64,000 nucleotides of DNA from Triglochin maritima. Taxonomy: Eukaryota > Streptophyta > Magnoliopsida > Alismatales > Juncaginaceae. Where the stretch lies: NCBI GenBank assembly GCA_963682175.1, contig OY821789.1:372001-436000 (forward strand), given 5' to 3'. Position numbers and translations under genes: made by a program. Position 1 is the stretch's first letter. Each line of letters starts with the position of its first letter. Positions 1 through 13,680 of this stretch are shown piece by piece. The notes under the pieces are model-generated. The model worked only from the letters and a program-made list of their open reading frames with translations. It had not been told where the DNA came from and ran no database searches.

Positions 1-1310
1 GAAACCTAAAGTTTGGGCAACGAAGAAGCCTAATCCGCACCATAATTCTCTCCGAACCAAAGCCTCGGCTTTCGAATCGATGAGGGCTTTCTGCTCCTCC
101 ATCGCTTTCAGCTCCTCCTCCTCCTCTTCCTTCTTATGAGATGTGGTGGTTTCGGTTGCGATTCCAGTTCCCGTTCCGGTTCCGGTTCTGGTTCCGATCC
201 GGAGGGAGGTCGGGATCACACTTTCAATTGCTTTCGCCACCTGCAATAAAACACGGGTTAGGGATTTTGTGCCTTCTGTTTTCTTCTTATCTTTTCCTCT
301 CTTTGTATCCTCTCTTTTAAGAATGAAATGAATCATCATAACATAGGAAAAAACTATTTCTTCTTCTTCTTCTTCTTTGTGTTTGTTAATGGGTGGGGTT
401 TGTTCTAAATTCGATGATAATCATGAGATCTTCATCAAGAAAAAAGTTGTTTGTTTTATCATGGATTGGATGAAAATGATAGGGGGAACGAATGAATGGA
501 ATGGGTTCCGTCTTGCTCCGGGTTTGGAAATGGTATGAATCCTTCGAGTCAAGTTGGTTCTTTCTTTGTTCCCTGTAGAAGAAGATAACCGGCACACGCG
601 GACACACAAAACAAAAAAAACATTATCAGATCTCGGTAGTCACTTTCCACCTCTACTTAAATCATAAATCATAAATCAAAAACAAAAAAAACATTTTCCC
701 TCTTCCTCACATCACAAGTTCAGATCAACAACAAAAAAGCACAATTAGAAGAAGAAGAAGAAGAAAAAAAAGAGGAAAAAAACATTACCAGTTCGGGTTG
801 GAGGAAGACGACATCACCGAGCACGAGAACGGCGCCGGACTCATCCAACGACCTCGCAATCTCATCCCCGCGTTCCCTACTCGATCCCTCGCCGCAGATC
901 CGGACGAAATCCGAGAACGAAACCGAGCTCCGATTAACCCCCCTAAGCCTGGCCTTAACAGCCTCCATCTCCGAAACCTTCAGAACCTTCCTCGCCTCCT
1001 CGACCGTCATCCCCTCCCGGTCCGGCGGGATCGGTTGGGACAGCGTATCCAAGCGGATCCTCTCCCCATTCAGCTTCCGGAGCCTCTCCATCAGCTCGTC
1101 CCCCGTCGGAAGCCCCGCCGGGATCGGGATCGGACTCGGCTTCGAGGACGTTCCCACCGATGGGTTCTGATGGAGAAACCGCCGGAAGAGCCCGCCGGAG
1201 TCGGACCGCCGGTGAAGGATCTTCTGGATGAGAGACGAGTGGTCCGATTTGGTGGCGGTGGATTTGGAGATGGTTAGGAGACGGTCGATTAGGGTTTTCC
1301 GGAACGCCAT
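1..1310 (-). CDS. MCU: Mitochondrial calcium uniporter (MCU family), 3' end off the window
   Basis: Two exons are visible: 789-1310 (174 codons, ends in phase 0 at a GTAATG donor) and 1-240 (acceptor TTGCAG), separated by a 548-bp intron. The start ATG at 1310 opens an Arg/Ser-rich, mitochondrial-targeting-like N-terminus. Residues about 95-170 hold the plant MCU block EGMTVEEARKVLKVSEME and later VLGDVVFLQPEL. Exon 2 encodes a Gly-Thr repeat, a Lys/Glu-rich coiled coil, and the start of the first membrane segment (RRELWCGLGFFVAQTLGF). By family knowledge it forms the Ca2+ channel of the inner mitochondrial membrane. The second membrane helix and the acidic selectivity motif would lie beyond position 1 and cannot be checked. 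No internal stop is seen. The paralogue number is not resolvable. Confidence 0.9.
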
Positions 1311-1387
1311 TTTTGGAGATTTTTGAGGTATGGGCGAATTCGTCGTGGGTTCGAATTTGCGAGTGGAGGAGGAAGGAGGGGAGACGG

Positions 1388-1395
1388 ATTATATA
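1388..1395 (-). promoter_or_regulatory. TATA box of the MCU gene
   Basis: The minus strand reads TATATAAT about 78 bp upstream of the MCU start codon, a usual TATA-to-ATG distance for a plant gene with a short leader. The assignment is positional only. Confidence 0.5.
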
Positions 1396-1399
1396 GGGA

Positions 1400-4300
1400 C
1401 GAGAAGAGATTTTGAGGGTGAGAAATTAGAGTTTTATCGTGAGGATATTCGTTTGTGCTGGTTTGAGGGGTTTTTGGACCAATCCGGGATTTTCGGGGGA
1501 ATATTATAAATATGTGATGTGGTTAGACGAGATTTTGGTGTTTCGATGTAATATTATAATGCATTATCGACGTGTTTTTTCGTCCTACGTAATATGTAAT
1601 AATATTTAGATACCATTATTTGATGCTGTTGACGTTCCTTTATTGAGTTAATCATAATAAACGTCGTTTAATTGTCGATCAGCTCTCTCTGATCCATGAT
1701 GACATACAAGCGGTTCAAGTCAGATTTTGGAACTCGAAAAAGACCTCTCTCTCTCTCTATCTCTCTCTCTCTAAAAATTTGTACACGTAATTGAACGGTA
1801 GTTAACGGGGAAGGAAGGAAGGAAGGATGCATGGTGGAGGTGGTGATGTACGTCTGGTGAGGGTTGAAATTAACCTGTGTTAGACCTTTCCTTCCTAACT
1901 CCTATGATCCTTCCTATATGTAGTGACTGTTGTGGTTAATTATTGAGATCGAGACATTAATACGGACCGGACCATAAATTAATTACGTTTCGTTCCAGGG
2001 GAGGTATGTACTGGCATGGGAAGGTCCCAGCCTGCTGCACGCTTCGTTCGCCACATTTTTGGAATTTTAATAGAATTTTGGGTGGAACTAATTCGAAGGG
2101 GTTAGATGCTAATTATCCTTGTTCTTCCACGTTTATCTCTCGATTGAGGTAACGTTTCATACTCTCACTAACCATAACTAATTAATTAGTTCGTTGGCGA
2201 GGATAACGTGGTTGCATTACTGCAATAATTCCAAGTTTAATTAAGAGTCAAGGGAAGAAGGGAAACCAAGTCCAAAATAGTGGCCCAAGTAAAGGGGAAG
2301 GTGCCCGTTTGACTTTTACCATCTCGAATGAGAAGATGTATTTTTCGTCTATTTGTTTTTAAAAAAAAGTAGAAAGATTGAATAAGCCACAAAGAAATTG
2401 TACATCAGAATAGTTTTTTTTCTGATCGTCAAGAAAGGCAGAGAGGGGAGAGCAAGAGATTTAGAAAAAACTCTCTCTCTATATATATATATATTCAGGC
2501 ATATTTTTAGATCTCTTTCTTGGTAGCCTTTCCGATAGACCTCAAATGTGAACAGGGGTCAACGTCAAGGCAAGACAATGCCTTTAGAAGTTCAAAATAC
2601 AACATAATCAACACATATTCCATGAATGGGTCTGGAAGTTTCCAGACAAGTAATAATTAATAAGAAGAGTTACACGATTTTAAGAGATAATTTACGTGCC
2701 AAATTAGTGATCGAGGTGATCGTGTCTGGTAATCATATTATATATTACCTACAAGTTTCTAATTCCTCCAAAGTATTTCTTCATTTGGGTGGTTAACTTT
2801 TAGTTGGTGTAAATCATACTTAACTCTGGGTTTGCACGATTTGCTTTAACTTTAAATATGAGGTTGTGTGCAAGCTAAATAACAAAGTTGTGTGAACAGT
2901 TTCGAGTTTAGGACAGTAAAGAAGCCACCTGCATGGTTGAAACTTATACACGTATGTGTTGAAATAGATATTTCGACGATGTAAAATTGTGGCGTGATTC
3001 AGCAATGTTGGATAATAGATACGGCTGGGCTCTTCATCGGCTACAAAATTAAGTTCATTTTTTATTTAGCTAGCTAATGCATGTGAATCAATCCGAGTGG
3101 AAGGAATAAATTTATTTAGATTATCATATACATCTTGATGTGCTTCTCCAAGTGAGGGTCACTTTAACCATTTTATGGAATCAGCGTGGGGGGAACGCGT
3201 TCGGCATATTTAATATACAAAAAAAAAATCCTAAGATTTGTAATTAACATTTGGATGCACAGCCCTAAATTTGATAACAAGATTTTGGAGATGTATATTA
3301 GATTTGTCTGAATATGAATGCAGACCAATTTTCCACTAATATGAATATCTATCATATAATAATAATTGCGTAGAACGATAGAAGTAACAAATTGATATAG
3401 TTGGGCTCGAGAACAAAACCAATCCAAATATAAACTAAAATGTCTCTCTGTTTAAACATTGACACAGATCGGTCGGTTCATCTTTGGTATGGTTTTCAAC
3501 AAGCTGACCTAAATTTTCACAGATTATAGTAGGAGCTTAACAACAATACCAAGTAACCAACCCAATCTTTTCTTCCGTAATCCACCTTATTTTAATTGGA
3601 TGATCAACTTGATCGAATAACTAGTATAAAACATCAATGCAGACAAAAACTTCAAAAACATTCGTGTTCGGTATGTCATCTTTTGAGGTTAGCAGGAACA
3701 ATTAACCTCTCATATATTTGCTGTATGGCAGTGCAAATATTGAAAGCTACAGGTGGTAGAGCTAGAGATGAGCTAGTGTTCGTGAATGTGGAAAGACCAT
3801 GGTTGTTGAAGTAATGATCTTCATGGAGTAACTTAAGTAATTGACATTATGGTAGTAGGCATTTAGACAACTTTATTTTAACTTTTGCCAGCATAACAAC
3901 TAATATACTGAAATTTGTTCGATTAGCAAGAAAGTCGGAACAGTTAAGGAACACATGTCGAGGTTTGTGTTGTAGAAGGTGTGGCCACTAATTTTAGATA
4001 CCAATATCCATCCAATACCACTACGTTACGTAAGTTTCCAATGGAATCTTTGATTCTCTTCTTAGTTCAGTGTTCTCACCAAATGACCAAACCATCCTCT
4101 TGAGCTACGAGTTCATGATCCCGATATGGCTATAATTGTTAGTTTTTTAGGTAAAAGATTATACATTAATTAATAAAAGTTGCACTCAGCAACTAGTACG
4201 ACGTCATTGTACAGTATTATTATGAGAATTATTTCATAATGGTACTTAAACACAAGTGGCCATCCATGTATATTGATTCCAAAGCATATATGCTATGAGA

Positions 4301-5777
4301 AACATCAAGGGTGCAAGTAGTAGCCAATATGTTTCTAAGTAAAATGCTTTCCAGTTTGAGGATGAAGAATTAGTAGTTCTGAATCCTTAGCATTAGGTTT
4401 TTTAGTGACGAGCTTATATTCACTTAGCATTAGGTTTTTTATTGGTGAAGAACTTCACTATGGAGAATCCATGAGATGTATGAACTTTATTGCGGGCAGT
4501 GACGGATCAAATAAAATGGTGAATTGATTTTGTGGATCTTGAATGGGTCATAATTGGCCACGTCCACTTGCATTTTTGGATCTCAAGTTTTTACTTGTAT
4601 ACACATCTACCGTTTGTAGGGTACACTCTACGATTTCAATTAAAAAATTACAAATTACACTTTATAAAATAATATATATTTTTAATGTCAATAACAAATA
4701 CAAAATAAAAAAATGAAAAATCTCAAACACTCTTCCTAGTTGAGGGTTGCAATATATTAGACTCGGCATGGGCGCAGATAGTGCATATTAGCTAAATTTT
4801 ATAGTAGCAAATAGGAGCAAGCCCATCTTTTCCACTATTGTTGAAGACAACAGTTGTAAGGTTTAACCTTATGGTTTTAAGCCTCAATGAGTGGCAGAGA
4901 AATTAAAAAGGAAAGGTAGAAAACAACACGATTAAGGACGTGCTTCCCATTCACAGATTTTTAAACAAACTACGCTGGTACCGCTCAGAGCTTCAGACCA
5001 TATTTGAGACTCGAGTTATACATCATTCTTTAGGTCACACATTTCTAAGTGTAGCACACCACAAATAATTTGCCTGCAGAAATGTTATTAGTAGTAGCAA
5101 ACTAGCAGCCACTAATAATAAAAAAATTAATCAAATATGATTGTTAAATAAACTAAAATAGACGTAGGTTGAGATTTTAAATTCTTGCTCGTTTTCTACA
5201 TTGGATTTTGTCCCCGCAAGAGAAGTGGTCCGGGATTACATGCGAACAAGATTAACTGGACATTAAAGGAAAGAATTAACTCTTCCCGACCTTTCTCTGC
5301 AGGTACAGACTTATTAACACTTCAAACTGCATGAATACGAAATAATTACCCCTAAACTAGGGTTTCCAAACCATAGACACCAAAGGGAGTGTTGTCCATC
5401 CCATTTCCCAAAAGTTACATAAATGAACGAATCCTACAAAATGTTAACATCTCTGAACGAAGAACATTAGATCAGAAAACACATTCCTATGAAAAAATGG
5501 TTGGGACTCAAAACAGCATTACAAGATAGCCTTTGCTGACCTACACAAACCAATGAAATTAAGTGATCCAACTAAACATGTCATTGGGAGTGCATAATTC
5601 AGTAGTGATGGTAACAAAGAAAAACTACCTCTTTCAACTTCCCCTGCAAGGTATTATACAAAATATAAGCTCTCACCCATCAGTGACCTCAAAAAGGTAA
5701 ACCAGGGAATCTGGTCACGGCTTCATCTTGATCCCCTTGGTTGACATATTACTATGGCATATGGCTTAAAATTTGAC
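1400..5777. other. Intergenic region, no gene recognised
   Basis: About 4.4 kb between the MCU promoter and the 3' end of UTP4. I see short TC-rich (about 1744-1772) and CT/TA (about 2470-2492) microsatellites and a partly duplicated segment around 4385-4442 (CTTAGCATTAGGTTTTTTA twice). The longest open stretches (for example 3596-3814 plus, 3173-3427 minus) resemble no family I know and lack supporting splice structure. The 3' UTR of UTP4 probably occupies the last few hundred bases. Confidence 0.5.
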
Positions 5778-8700
5778 TTAAGTACCATAAATATGTCTGT
5801 GTACTGGAGCTTCGAACGTGCTCACTATTTCCAACCAAGGCTTTTGCAACACAAGAAGGGTCTTCTCTGAAAGATGACCAACAAACATAACTGGGTCTTT
5901 GAAGCCAAGAAAATCAAAATTTCCAAGTGGAGGGCCAAATTCGGAGTTCTTTCTTTTCTTCTTCGGTGTTGCACTTGCTAGATTATGTGACTTCTCATAT
6001 ATACCATTGGCACTATCACTTTTGTCTCTATCTAGTGGCATCCCAAAATCAATGAAGCACATAGCCCTAGATGAAGAAACCAACCAATTAACACATTATA
6101 AACAACCATAATTAGAGCTAACCAAATACAAGAAATCTCTTCAAATTGTTTGACCACAAGAAATTCAATACCTCGAACTGTACACGATAACAGAAGTTGA
6201 AGAAGATGGTGGAAAAGACATCCCGATGACCTCTCCTGGAAATTCCTGGAATCTTCTAGGCAACATGAATGTGTGATGCCTCGACCATTTACCAAGGGTT
6301 CTTGCTTCCACATCGAACACGTATACCTCGTTAACCGAAGTGGTGATGACTAGTACATTACAGTTCTTAGGAGGGAAACCTCCAGCAGTAACAGAAGCCC
6401 CATTCATTCTGGATATAAACCAGTGCTGCCTGCCAATATTATTTAAAACAATCAATGAAACTTAATTTTATAGAGCATAGCTAGTCATTTAGGGACACAC
6501 AAATAAACACTGGGGTCTAAATCCCATTTGCATAAATGACAATGGGATATTATGTTCATGTGCTAAATGAACAAATCAATCAGCAAATTACACAATAACG
6601 ACACTTCAACTACTAGTCAGCCTACAGTGGTGTAATGAGAAGTTCAAGTTTCTTTATACTTTAAAAGTGTAAATCTCTAGAAAACATAAACCATGAGGTG
6701 TAGTAGTTCCAAATGTTTGAAATTATAACCTGTTCAAGTCTAGGTTAAATATGTAAATATCTCCGAAACAGTTGACTGCGGCCAACCACTGACTGTCTGA
6801 GCTAACAAACATCTTTGTTATAGGAGGTTCCCTATCATAAGCACAGGTACTGGCAGCATTCTCCTTCCCAAGAGGCTCAAGTGTGACAAGTATTTCCAAC
6901 TTCTCCACTTTCACTACCTGAACATCAAAACATTAGCTCAATCTCATGACTGTTAATTTTGTATTGGGAAAATACCAATTAAAGAGGAATGCAGATTCAA
7001 TTATTTATGTCCAGTTATAAAAATACAGCAGGTTAGTCATCACCCGATAAGGTGACCAGCTTACATGAATTTTCCCGTATGGGCCTGAGATAATAATTCG
7101 GGAGGAATCAGCACAGAAAACCATTGAATGCGCACAAGGAAGTGGTGGAAGCTCTTCATGAGGCTTTAACTCTCTTACAGTACGACTGTTTTTAGCTGTA
7201 TTACTTACAAGCTGAAATATGTGGGATCTTCTGTTATCAGAATAAGCAAACAACACCCCTGATTTAGAAATAGCACTACTGATTATCTTTTTTGATCCTT
7301 TACTCTTGATCTTCGCAACCAACCTTGTGGTGGCATGACCACCAGCACATTTTCCAAATTTAGCAGTACCTCCCAACTGAACAGCTGAAATATCAATACA
7401 ACTCGGGGATTGAGAAAGTATAACTGGACCATCTGTGGCATTACTAATGGTCAAATGCACAGGCACTCGCTGAGGTGCAGGGCAGATGTCATGAGGTGAG
7501 AACTTTGTGAACTCTGTGACCGAGTAAGCAAAAATCTTGGTGTCATCACCAGCAGAGAGGAGCATGGGTACTCCAAGATGAGCCCACTTGTGGTAATTAT
7601 ATTTTATTCCCTTTTCAAGCCGTGGCCGTCTTGTTGGTTTCTCATCCGGCAGGGATGTTACTGCAGAAAGAATACAAATCAGGAGAAAACAACTGCATGT
7701 CTAAAACATAGACAAGTTCAGCCGCCTATACCACAAGATAAAATAAAGAAATAAGGTGATTTTACATACCTTCGCTGCTGATAGGCACCGCAACAACCAA
7801 GGCCCTTATATCATGACTATGGGACCTTTTGTACCCAATGTATGCCCATTTTATCAAGGCTTCCGAGTATGGATCGTCAGTACTTGAAGATTCTATTTCT
7901 TCACACATCTTGTACAAGATAACCTGTCAAAACAAAAATGACTTTAAAACAATCTTCTAAGAATGGGATGTCCTGATTATAGTTCTTCCGCAGTCAGTTA
8001 CCGATTTACTAAAAAGATAAATGACAAACTATGAACTAAATGCTAAAGAACACCATTTGGATTCCTACAGAAAACCTGCACTTCTCTTTTAATGGTTGAT
8101 TTTTTTATCATTAGTAAGCAGCGGGAAGTACAAAACTCCATATCCTGAATTTCGATTGGTGTTAGAATGGAAGCGAGGAAGTTAACTTAAGTCATGGAAC
8201 TCTTGCTAGAACTTCAGTTCCAGTACATTTTATGTTTTCTAGATAGTACAAACCAATGACACCCTGACTCTGAAACTTGGCGACTTTCTCATCTAACCTT
8301 TGTGGGGAGTCATACATAGTATGTCCAACCAAAAATGTCCACGCTATACCTTGTCTACGAGGATTTAGAAACCTATTGTGAACACAATGTCGTCTTGGAG
8401 TTGTAGGAGTGTCATGCATTTTCAAGACATACATTTATATTCTATCATCTTGCTCTCTCACCATTCCATGACTAGTCCCACAAATCCTTAATTAAATATA
8501 GACATGAGTTCCTAAACACCTGGCAGCATTGAAATGTAATCCAGATTTGACAATGAGTCGATAACTCCATTTCTTTTAGGGCCAAATAACTCCATATTTC
8601 TACATTTAGCCAGTGAATTTTTTTGTAATCCAGACCAATTTCTAATGCAGAATAAACTCCCTGTTGGATATGAACGTTACATCCGATTTATTCATAACGC

Positions 8701-10524
8701 GGTGCATGTGTCTTGCATGGATGTGGATGCCGTCGTGAAAATCTGAAATATAGTAATGTACTCCAATGTAGGGGGGGAAAGGAATCATACCAACATATGG
8801 GCTTCCTATATGCCAAAAAATACGTCTTCTATTTACTTGTTGTGAAAAATATGTGTCCAAAAACAACAAAGGACTCCTGTTATAAAAAATTAAAAACTTT
8901 ATGAAGTTTTTTTGATGCAGTCGTATTATAAATTCAGTTTGAAGTGAATCTACTGTTCAGGGTCTTAATAAAGATCAGTAACAAATAACACAAATTAGAT
9001 AATACATACTTGTCCATCTGAACCAGCAGAGAATACCCTCCTGTGATTGGGAGAAGCAGCAAGAGCCATGGCATCACCCTGATGATACGAATGTGCCTGC
9101 AGAAGTGTTCCGAAAGAGCTATCCCAGAACTGAACACTTCCAGTGCTGTCAGCACTGACAAGGGTTCCACATCTGAAAATGACCAATGCAAAAATGGTTT
9201 GCGGTGACTAGTGGGAAGAAATGAATCTTTACAGAAATCCAACATACCAATCAGCATTTTAAATGTGGCATGTAATTGAGTGGCTACCTTAGAAAGAGTA
9301 ACGACCATACACAGAGCTCTGATTTAGAACCAACGCCTCCAAGCCCGACAGTTATTCTATATGATTCAACGGCAGTTCTTGAATCCCAGCACCTTATCAA
9401 GCTGTAAGCAGCTATTAGTCAGTAGAAGATCCCAATATAAGTAGATAAGAAGACAACCACGCAAGTTACAAGACAAGACAAGACACACAAACCCATCACT
9501 ACTTCCGCAAAATAATAATTTCCCATCGAGGCTCCATGCCAAACTTAGTGCACGACCTGAAAAAGTCAAAAGATTATACTAGCATATTTACCAATTCACA
9601 AGCAATACATGCAAAACACATAAAAGCTAAAGTAAATATAGACAAACTTACCGCTGATTCTGGCAAATGTCCTTGTAAAAGTCAGCGCATTAGATGCAGA
9701 GACTGTGTACATGTGTATGCAGCCATCGTTACAGGCAATTGCCAACCGCTGGTTCTCTTGTTTGCTAGGAGAAGAATGTTTATCATCAAGGTCATCGTCA
9801 TCATCATCATCATCAACACTATCACTTTGACAACTTTGGGAATCACTTTCAAAGTCACCATTTACATGACCATTGGCTACTAGTTGCGAATTTTGTTTTG
9901 CACATTGCACTACCTCAGTGGGTGGCTCAACGACCATCTGCCAAATAGAAACTCCCACCGAATCCAGTACAATCTGCAATTAATTAAACAAACAATTGGC
10001 ACCATCATCAACCTATAACAAAGACCGAACAACTCTTACTAGACATACTACCGTCGAGAAAAGGTCGAATTCGGAAGAACTCCTGTATATTGGGTTAGTT
10101 TAAGAAAGAAAGCAGAAGGCCAAAAGGATATCACCTTCTGCTTCAACGCAAACAAGTCCCACTCGGAAACGGACCCGTCAAGGCTGGACGATAAAAGGCG
10201 GCCAAAACCCTTCTCATTCGCCCCGGGCGAGCACCAGACCAGAGACGTCACTCTGGAACCCACGTGGCCTTGGATCGTCTACACCAAACAAAAAACAAAC
10301 CAAATTGGAAAAAATAAATAATACAAATAGAATCGAAGTGGAGGAGAAAAGGTTGATCATACCAGCTGGCAATGCCACCCGACGGAGCCGGGTGAGACGA
10401 GCCAGACCTCGAGGGAGTTGTCTTCTCTGGCGGCGGCGACCTGGGACCCGTCGGGGCTGGCGGCGAGGGCGACCACCGGAGATGGTCTCCACTCAAGCGA
10501 AGTGCTCGTGTAGATTTTGTCCAT
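5778..10524 (-). CDS. UTP4: UTP4 / POPCORN (cirhin homologue), WD40 protein of the U3 processome
   Basis: Eleven exons join in one frame with canonical GT-AG borders: 10363-10524, 10135-10278, 9652-9973, 9493-9556, 9288-9401, 9010-9172, 7770-7923, 7065-7660, 6730-6917, 6172-6429, 5778-6066. The total is 2454 bp, about 817 aa, close to the Arabidopsis POPCORN length. The N-terminus [20 protein letters not shown] and later [20 protein letters not shown] are strongly conserved in this family. WD40 repeats fill the N-terminal half. Exon 3 has a run of Asp (about residues 140-155), typical of nucleolar proteins, and exon 11 has a basic PKKKRK stretch. By family knowledge it acts in the t-UTP subcomplex of the nucleolar small-subunit processome, in pre-18S rRNA processing. 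The 1.1-kb intron 7924-9009 is the longest. No breaks are seen. Confidence 0.95.
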
Positions 10525-10620
10525 CGATCGGGCAGAGTGAGAAGGACGGGGGGCGGCGGCGTGAAGGGGAATGAAGAAGTAGAAAAAGAAAGAAAGAAGA
10601 AACGAGTGGAATGAATGGAG

Positions 10621-10629
10621 TTAGGGTTT
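10621..10629 (-). promoter_or_regulatory. Telo-box upstream of UTP4
   Basis: The minus strand reads AAACCCTAA about 97 bp upstream of the UTP4 ATG. Telo-boxes are enriched in promoters of plant ribosomal-protein and ribosome-biogenesis genes, which fits the gene. A GGCCCA site-II-like word lies further upstream near 11032. Confidence 0.5.
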
Positions 10630-11584
10630 CTAGTCTACTATTTTCGATGCAAGGCCTTTTGCATATATTTTTAATGTCTTTTCGGGGTTTATATTCTTGT
10701 TATGGTATACCAATCTTATTATCTTCTTTTTTATTTTACATTCGTTGGGCATTATTCTGTTCTGTGATATGTTCAAACTTGTTAATCTTGCAGGCTTACT
10801 TTTGAAGGTGTGACAACCGATTATATTTGAGTTAGCATCTGATTCATGTCAATGGCAATGACAAATGCATCTTTTTGTGTTGATACGGCTCCAATTAGAG
10901 CAATCTAATAGAAATTCATTACCATGTTAACTGTAAAATGTAACGTTCCCTTAAATTGAAACAATCAAATAGTAACTAAATTTGGGTACCAGGACGGGTC
11001 GGGCCTCACTTTGGCAAAACGGACCGGGCCCAAGGCCCAGTCCATTAAGGGGCACGGACCCCTCAAAAATCTAAAACAAATAACTAAAATACCACCCAAA
11101 AAAATAAAATAATAATAATAAAATGTGGTCCGGTTTCCATGTCTAATTTATTAACCAAGTCAAATGTGCAGTACCCCTTGATTTTATTTTTTAAGCTGCA
11201 ATTGCAAAGTTCTAATATTTCTCCTTACTCTACGTAAATGTTTTCAAATAATTGATGATACTGACATGTAACTAGAAGTCAAATGTGCCAACAAGAAGTC
11301 TTCAAGACGAGTACATGGCCAATTAAAAACCTGATTTTGAAAAAGATGACTTGAAGTTTCGAATTCCCACTGCTGTAGGATTTGTTGTTATTATTTTCCT
11401 TCAAATTTTGGACTTGCGAAACCAATTGGCAGATTGTTGATCAATATTTACTACATTTGGTTTTACATAAAAATAAAAGATGGCACCACCGGAAATCAAA
11501 AAACAAGTATGCATTTAGAACTGAAAGTACTCGGGTGTGGTGGAACTTCATCTCCGACCGAGTAAGTTTCTTTTCATCATAATT
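10630..11584. other. UTP4 upstream region, no gene recognised
   Basis: AT-rich spacer between UTP4 and the tail of the gulonolactone-oxidase pseudogene. A GC-rich patch at about 10985-11060 (GGGTCGGGCC, GACCGGGCCCAAGGCCCAG) stands out in base composition and may be a short transposon remnant. No open frame here resembles a known protein. Confidence 0.4.
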
Positions 11585-11603
11585 ATCATCTTTAAACTAA
11601 ACC

Positions 11604-13680
11604 TGTAACATCCTGAAACAACGGAAATTTAAAAATTTATAATCAAGACACAGGAACTCAATAATCAAAGACGGGACTGTTACTTCTCATAAGACAAATA
11701 GCGGTGCACCAAAATTACATCAGAGTTTGTCAAAATGATACATGATTACAACAAAACGACAACAGAAGATAAAACGTAATCATGTCGACCCCAGTGGTCC
11801 GAGAAGAGGATTCAACTCCAAAATGCGCGTGTCCGTCGATTACCACCCAACTGGACCTACTGCGGTCCTGAAAAATATATAACAACGATGCCTGAGTTTC
11901 CAGAAGAAAATCCCGTATGCCAACTCACCTATATGCATGCATTACACAAATGAACCTATCATACTAGTAGCATGTCATGGCATCAACAGAAAGGAAAACA
12001 GTTCCCCCGAAGGGTAAAACGGGACATCAGTCCGACAGTCAACATCGGGTCTCCCGTGGAGACCTACTGCAGGCACATGCAGCCTTACAGCACGCAACAT
12101 TGCACCCCCCACACGCAGCTACACTACTCAAGGGTTCGGCAGGGAGCCTCTGTCACGCCTGCACGCCGATAGAATACAGATCTGCAAATCTCTGTGGTCG
12201 GAGCCACTGGGACCAACGGGGTCGTCGCCCGGAAGGTATAACAACAACATCTCGATAGGTGCCCAGTCGAGGAATCAACATAGCCGGAACAGCCTTGGCC
12301 CAACAATCATCATCGCCGGCATACCTCGGCGGCATCACCGGCACAGCATCGGTGGTCCAACACAACGTCCGGCACAACATCGGATGGGTCCAGACCAAAG
12401 TCTGCCAGGTCATCAGGCTCCTCGAGCCGCAAACACCAACCGCGCCGCTATAAAAGCAGGGCAGCGACCTCCGTAGCCCGTGGGCCGGTAGTCACCTCAC
12501 CCAACGCCAGTTGCGTGCCCGCACAAACATCAACATTGGGATCCACGATCCCTCAGGTCTGCTATACTACAACAAGTCCAATCCATCCAACACATTGGTC
12601 ACGCTCCATACATGGAGGTGACGCGTCCCGAACGCCCACACTCTTCCCAACGGCGGTCCCTGGGCAGGCATGCGGAACGCGCCTACCGTCACCTCCCGGC
12701 TCACGCACAAGGCGAGGACACGGGTTTCCGTGGACAAAGTTGGCATTCAAAAAGGCAACCAGGATTTCTGTCCTGGGCCCAAACGGTCGACCGGAAGAGG
12801 TGATTCGGTCGACCGGTTCCAGAAAGGAATCGGTCGACCGAACGAGGTCAAAATCCGGAGTCTGGTCAACATCCAAATCAAACTATCGGTCGACCGAAAA
12901 CTAACATGGCATTTCTACATCATTTTAAACTATCGGTCGACCGACTCAGGGGTCTCGGTCGACCGATAACAGATAGGGTCAACCTATTATTCTACGTCAT
13001 ATAACGGTCGACCGAATGAAAACCAATGTCCGAACATCATGCATAATAAACCAATAAACTTAAGTTCCGGTCGACCGAACACAAGGACCCGGTCGACCGA
13101 AACACAACAGACAGACAAAATACATGCATTCGGTCGACCGCCCGAAGGGTCCGGTCGACCGTTGGTCGTCTTCAACCTCGCGCCAGCCGAGGTTTCTTCA
13201 CCAAAACTCAACGTCGGAGAGGTCTCCGACCTCCTCTGATCGACCAACACAACCCTCTCATGAGGGTTAACGATAAAACCACACTAGAGAGCGGCATACC
13301 TCAAGCAAAGACGACGAACCGCCGGAGCTCGCTCACGCACGTCGCCTCCGATGACCTCCTCGCGCACGTCGCCTCCGGTGACCTCCTCGCGCACGTCCTC
13401 CGCACGCCTCACGCCACTGGCGTCGTCTCCTCCTCAGCTGCTCGCCGCACAAGAGAAAAGAGAGAGAATGAGTGAATGGAGAGAATGAGAGAGAGAGAGA
13501 GAAAACACGTTTAAACACCCAACACACTCTCCCCGCTACAGTGCCCTACGCACCCAACCCATCACCTTCCCCTCACGTCCACAGTGCTCGCCCCTTCTCT
13601 TCCCCATGCACACCACTCTTCCCCATGCAAAGCCAACTCAAATCCAAGATTAACCATAATCAAGGGTTAGAGTTCTAACA
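11604..13680. mobile_element. Solo LTR (2.08 kb) in exon 4 of GULLO copy A
   Basis: The element starts TGTAACATCC and ends GTTCTAACA (TG...CA). It is flanked by a perfect 5-bp duplication AAACC (11599-11603 and 13681-13685), the hallmark of an LTR retrotransposon insertion. The flanks rejoin into the end of a gulonolactone oxidase exon. A plus-strand TATAAAAG lies at 12449. There is no gag-pol, so this is a solo LTR left by recombination or a structurally similar non-autonomous unit. It is homologous to 39645-41683. Family assignment (Ty3/gypsy of Tekay type is possible) is inference from the TGTAACA terminus and length. Confidence 0.75.
12784..13161. repeat. Cluster of 11 perfect CGGTCGACCG palindromes
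   Basis: Eleven exact copies of the 10-bp palindrome CGGTCGACCG occur in 378 bp, starting at 12784, 12806, 12831, 12887, 12934, 12956, 13005, 13068, 13090, 13131 and 13152. Spacing is irregular (about 15-60 bp) and spacer sequences are unrelated. This is therefore a dispersed motif cluster, not a tandem satellite and not a CRISPR array. Confidence 0.9.

Noticed and set aside
798..1277. 159-codon plus-strand frame
   Set aside because: Antisense shadow of the GC-rich first exon of the MCU gene, which has clear family motifs on the minus strand.
12515..12904. Several 100-130 codon frames in 12.0-13.3 kb
   Set aside because: They are within a solo LTR; the high GC and palindromic CGGTCGACCG words make open frames on both strands by chance.
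12784..13161. Possible CRISPR-like array of CGGTCGACCG
   Set aside because: Repeats are only 10 bp with irregular spacers, in a plant LTR. No cas genes and wrong organism type.
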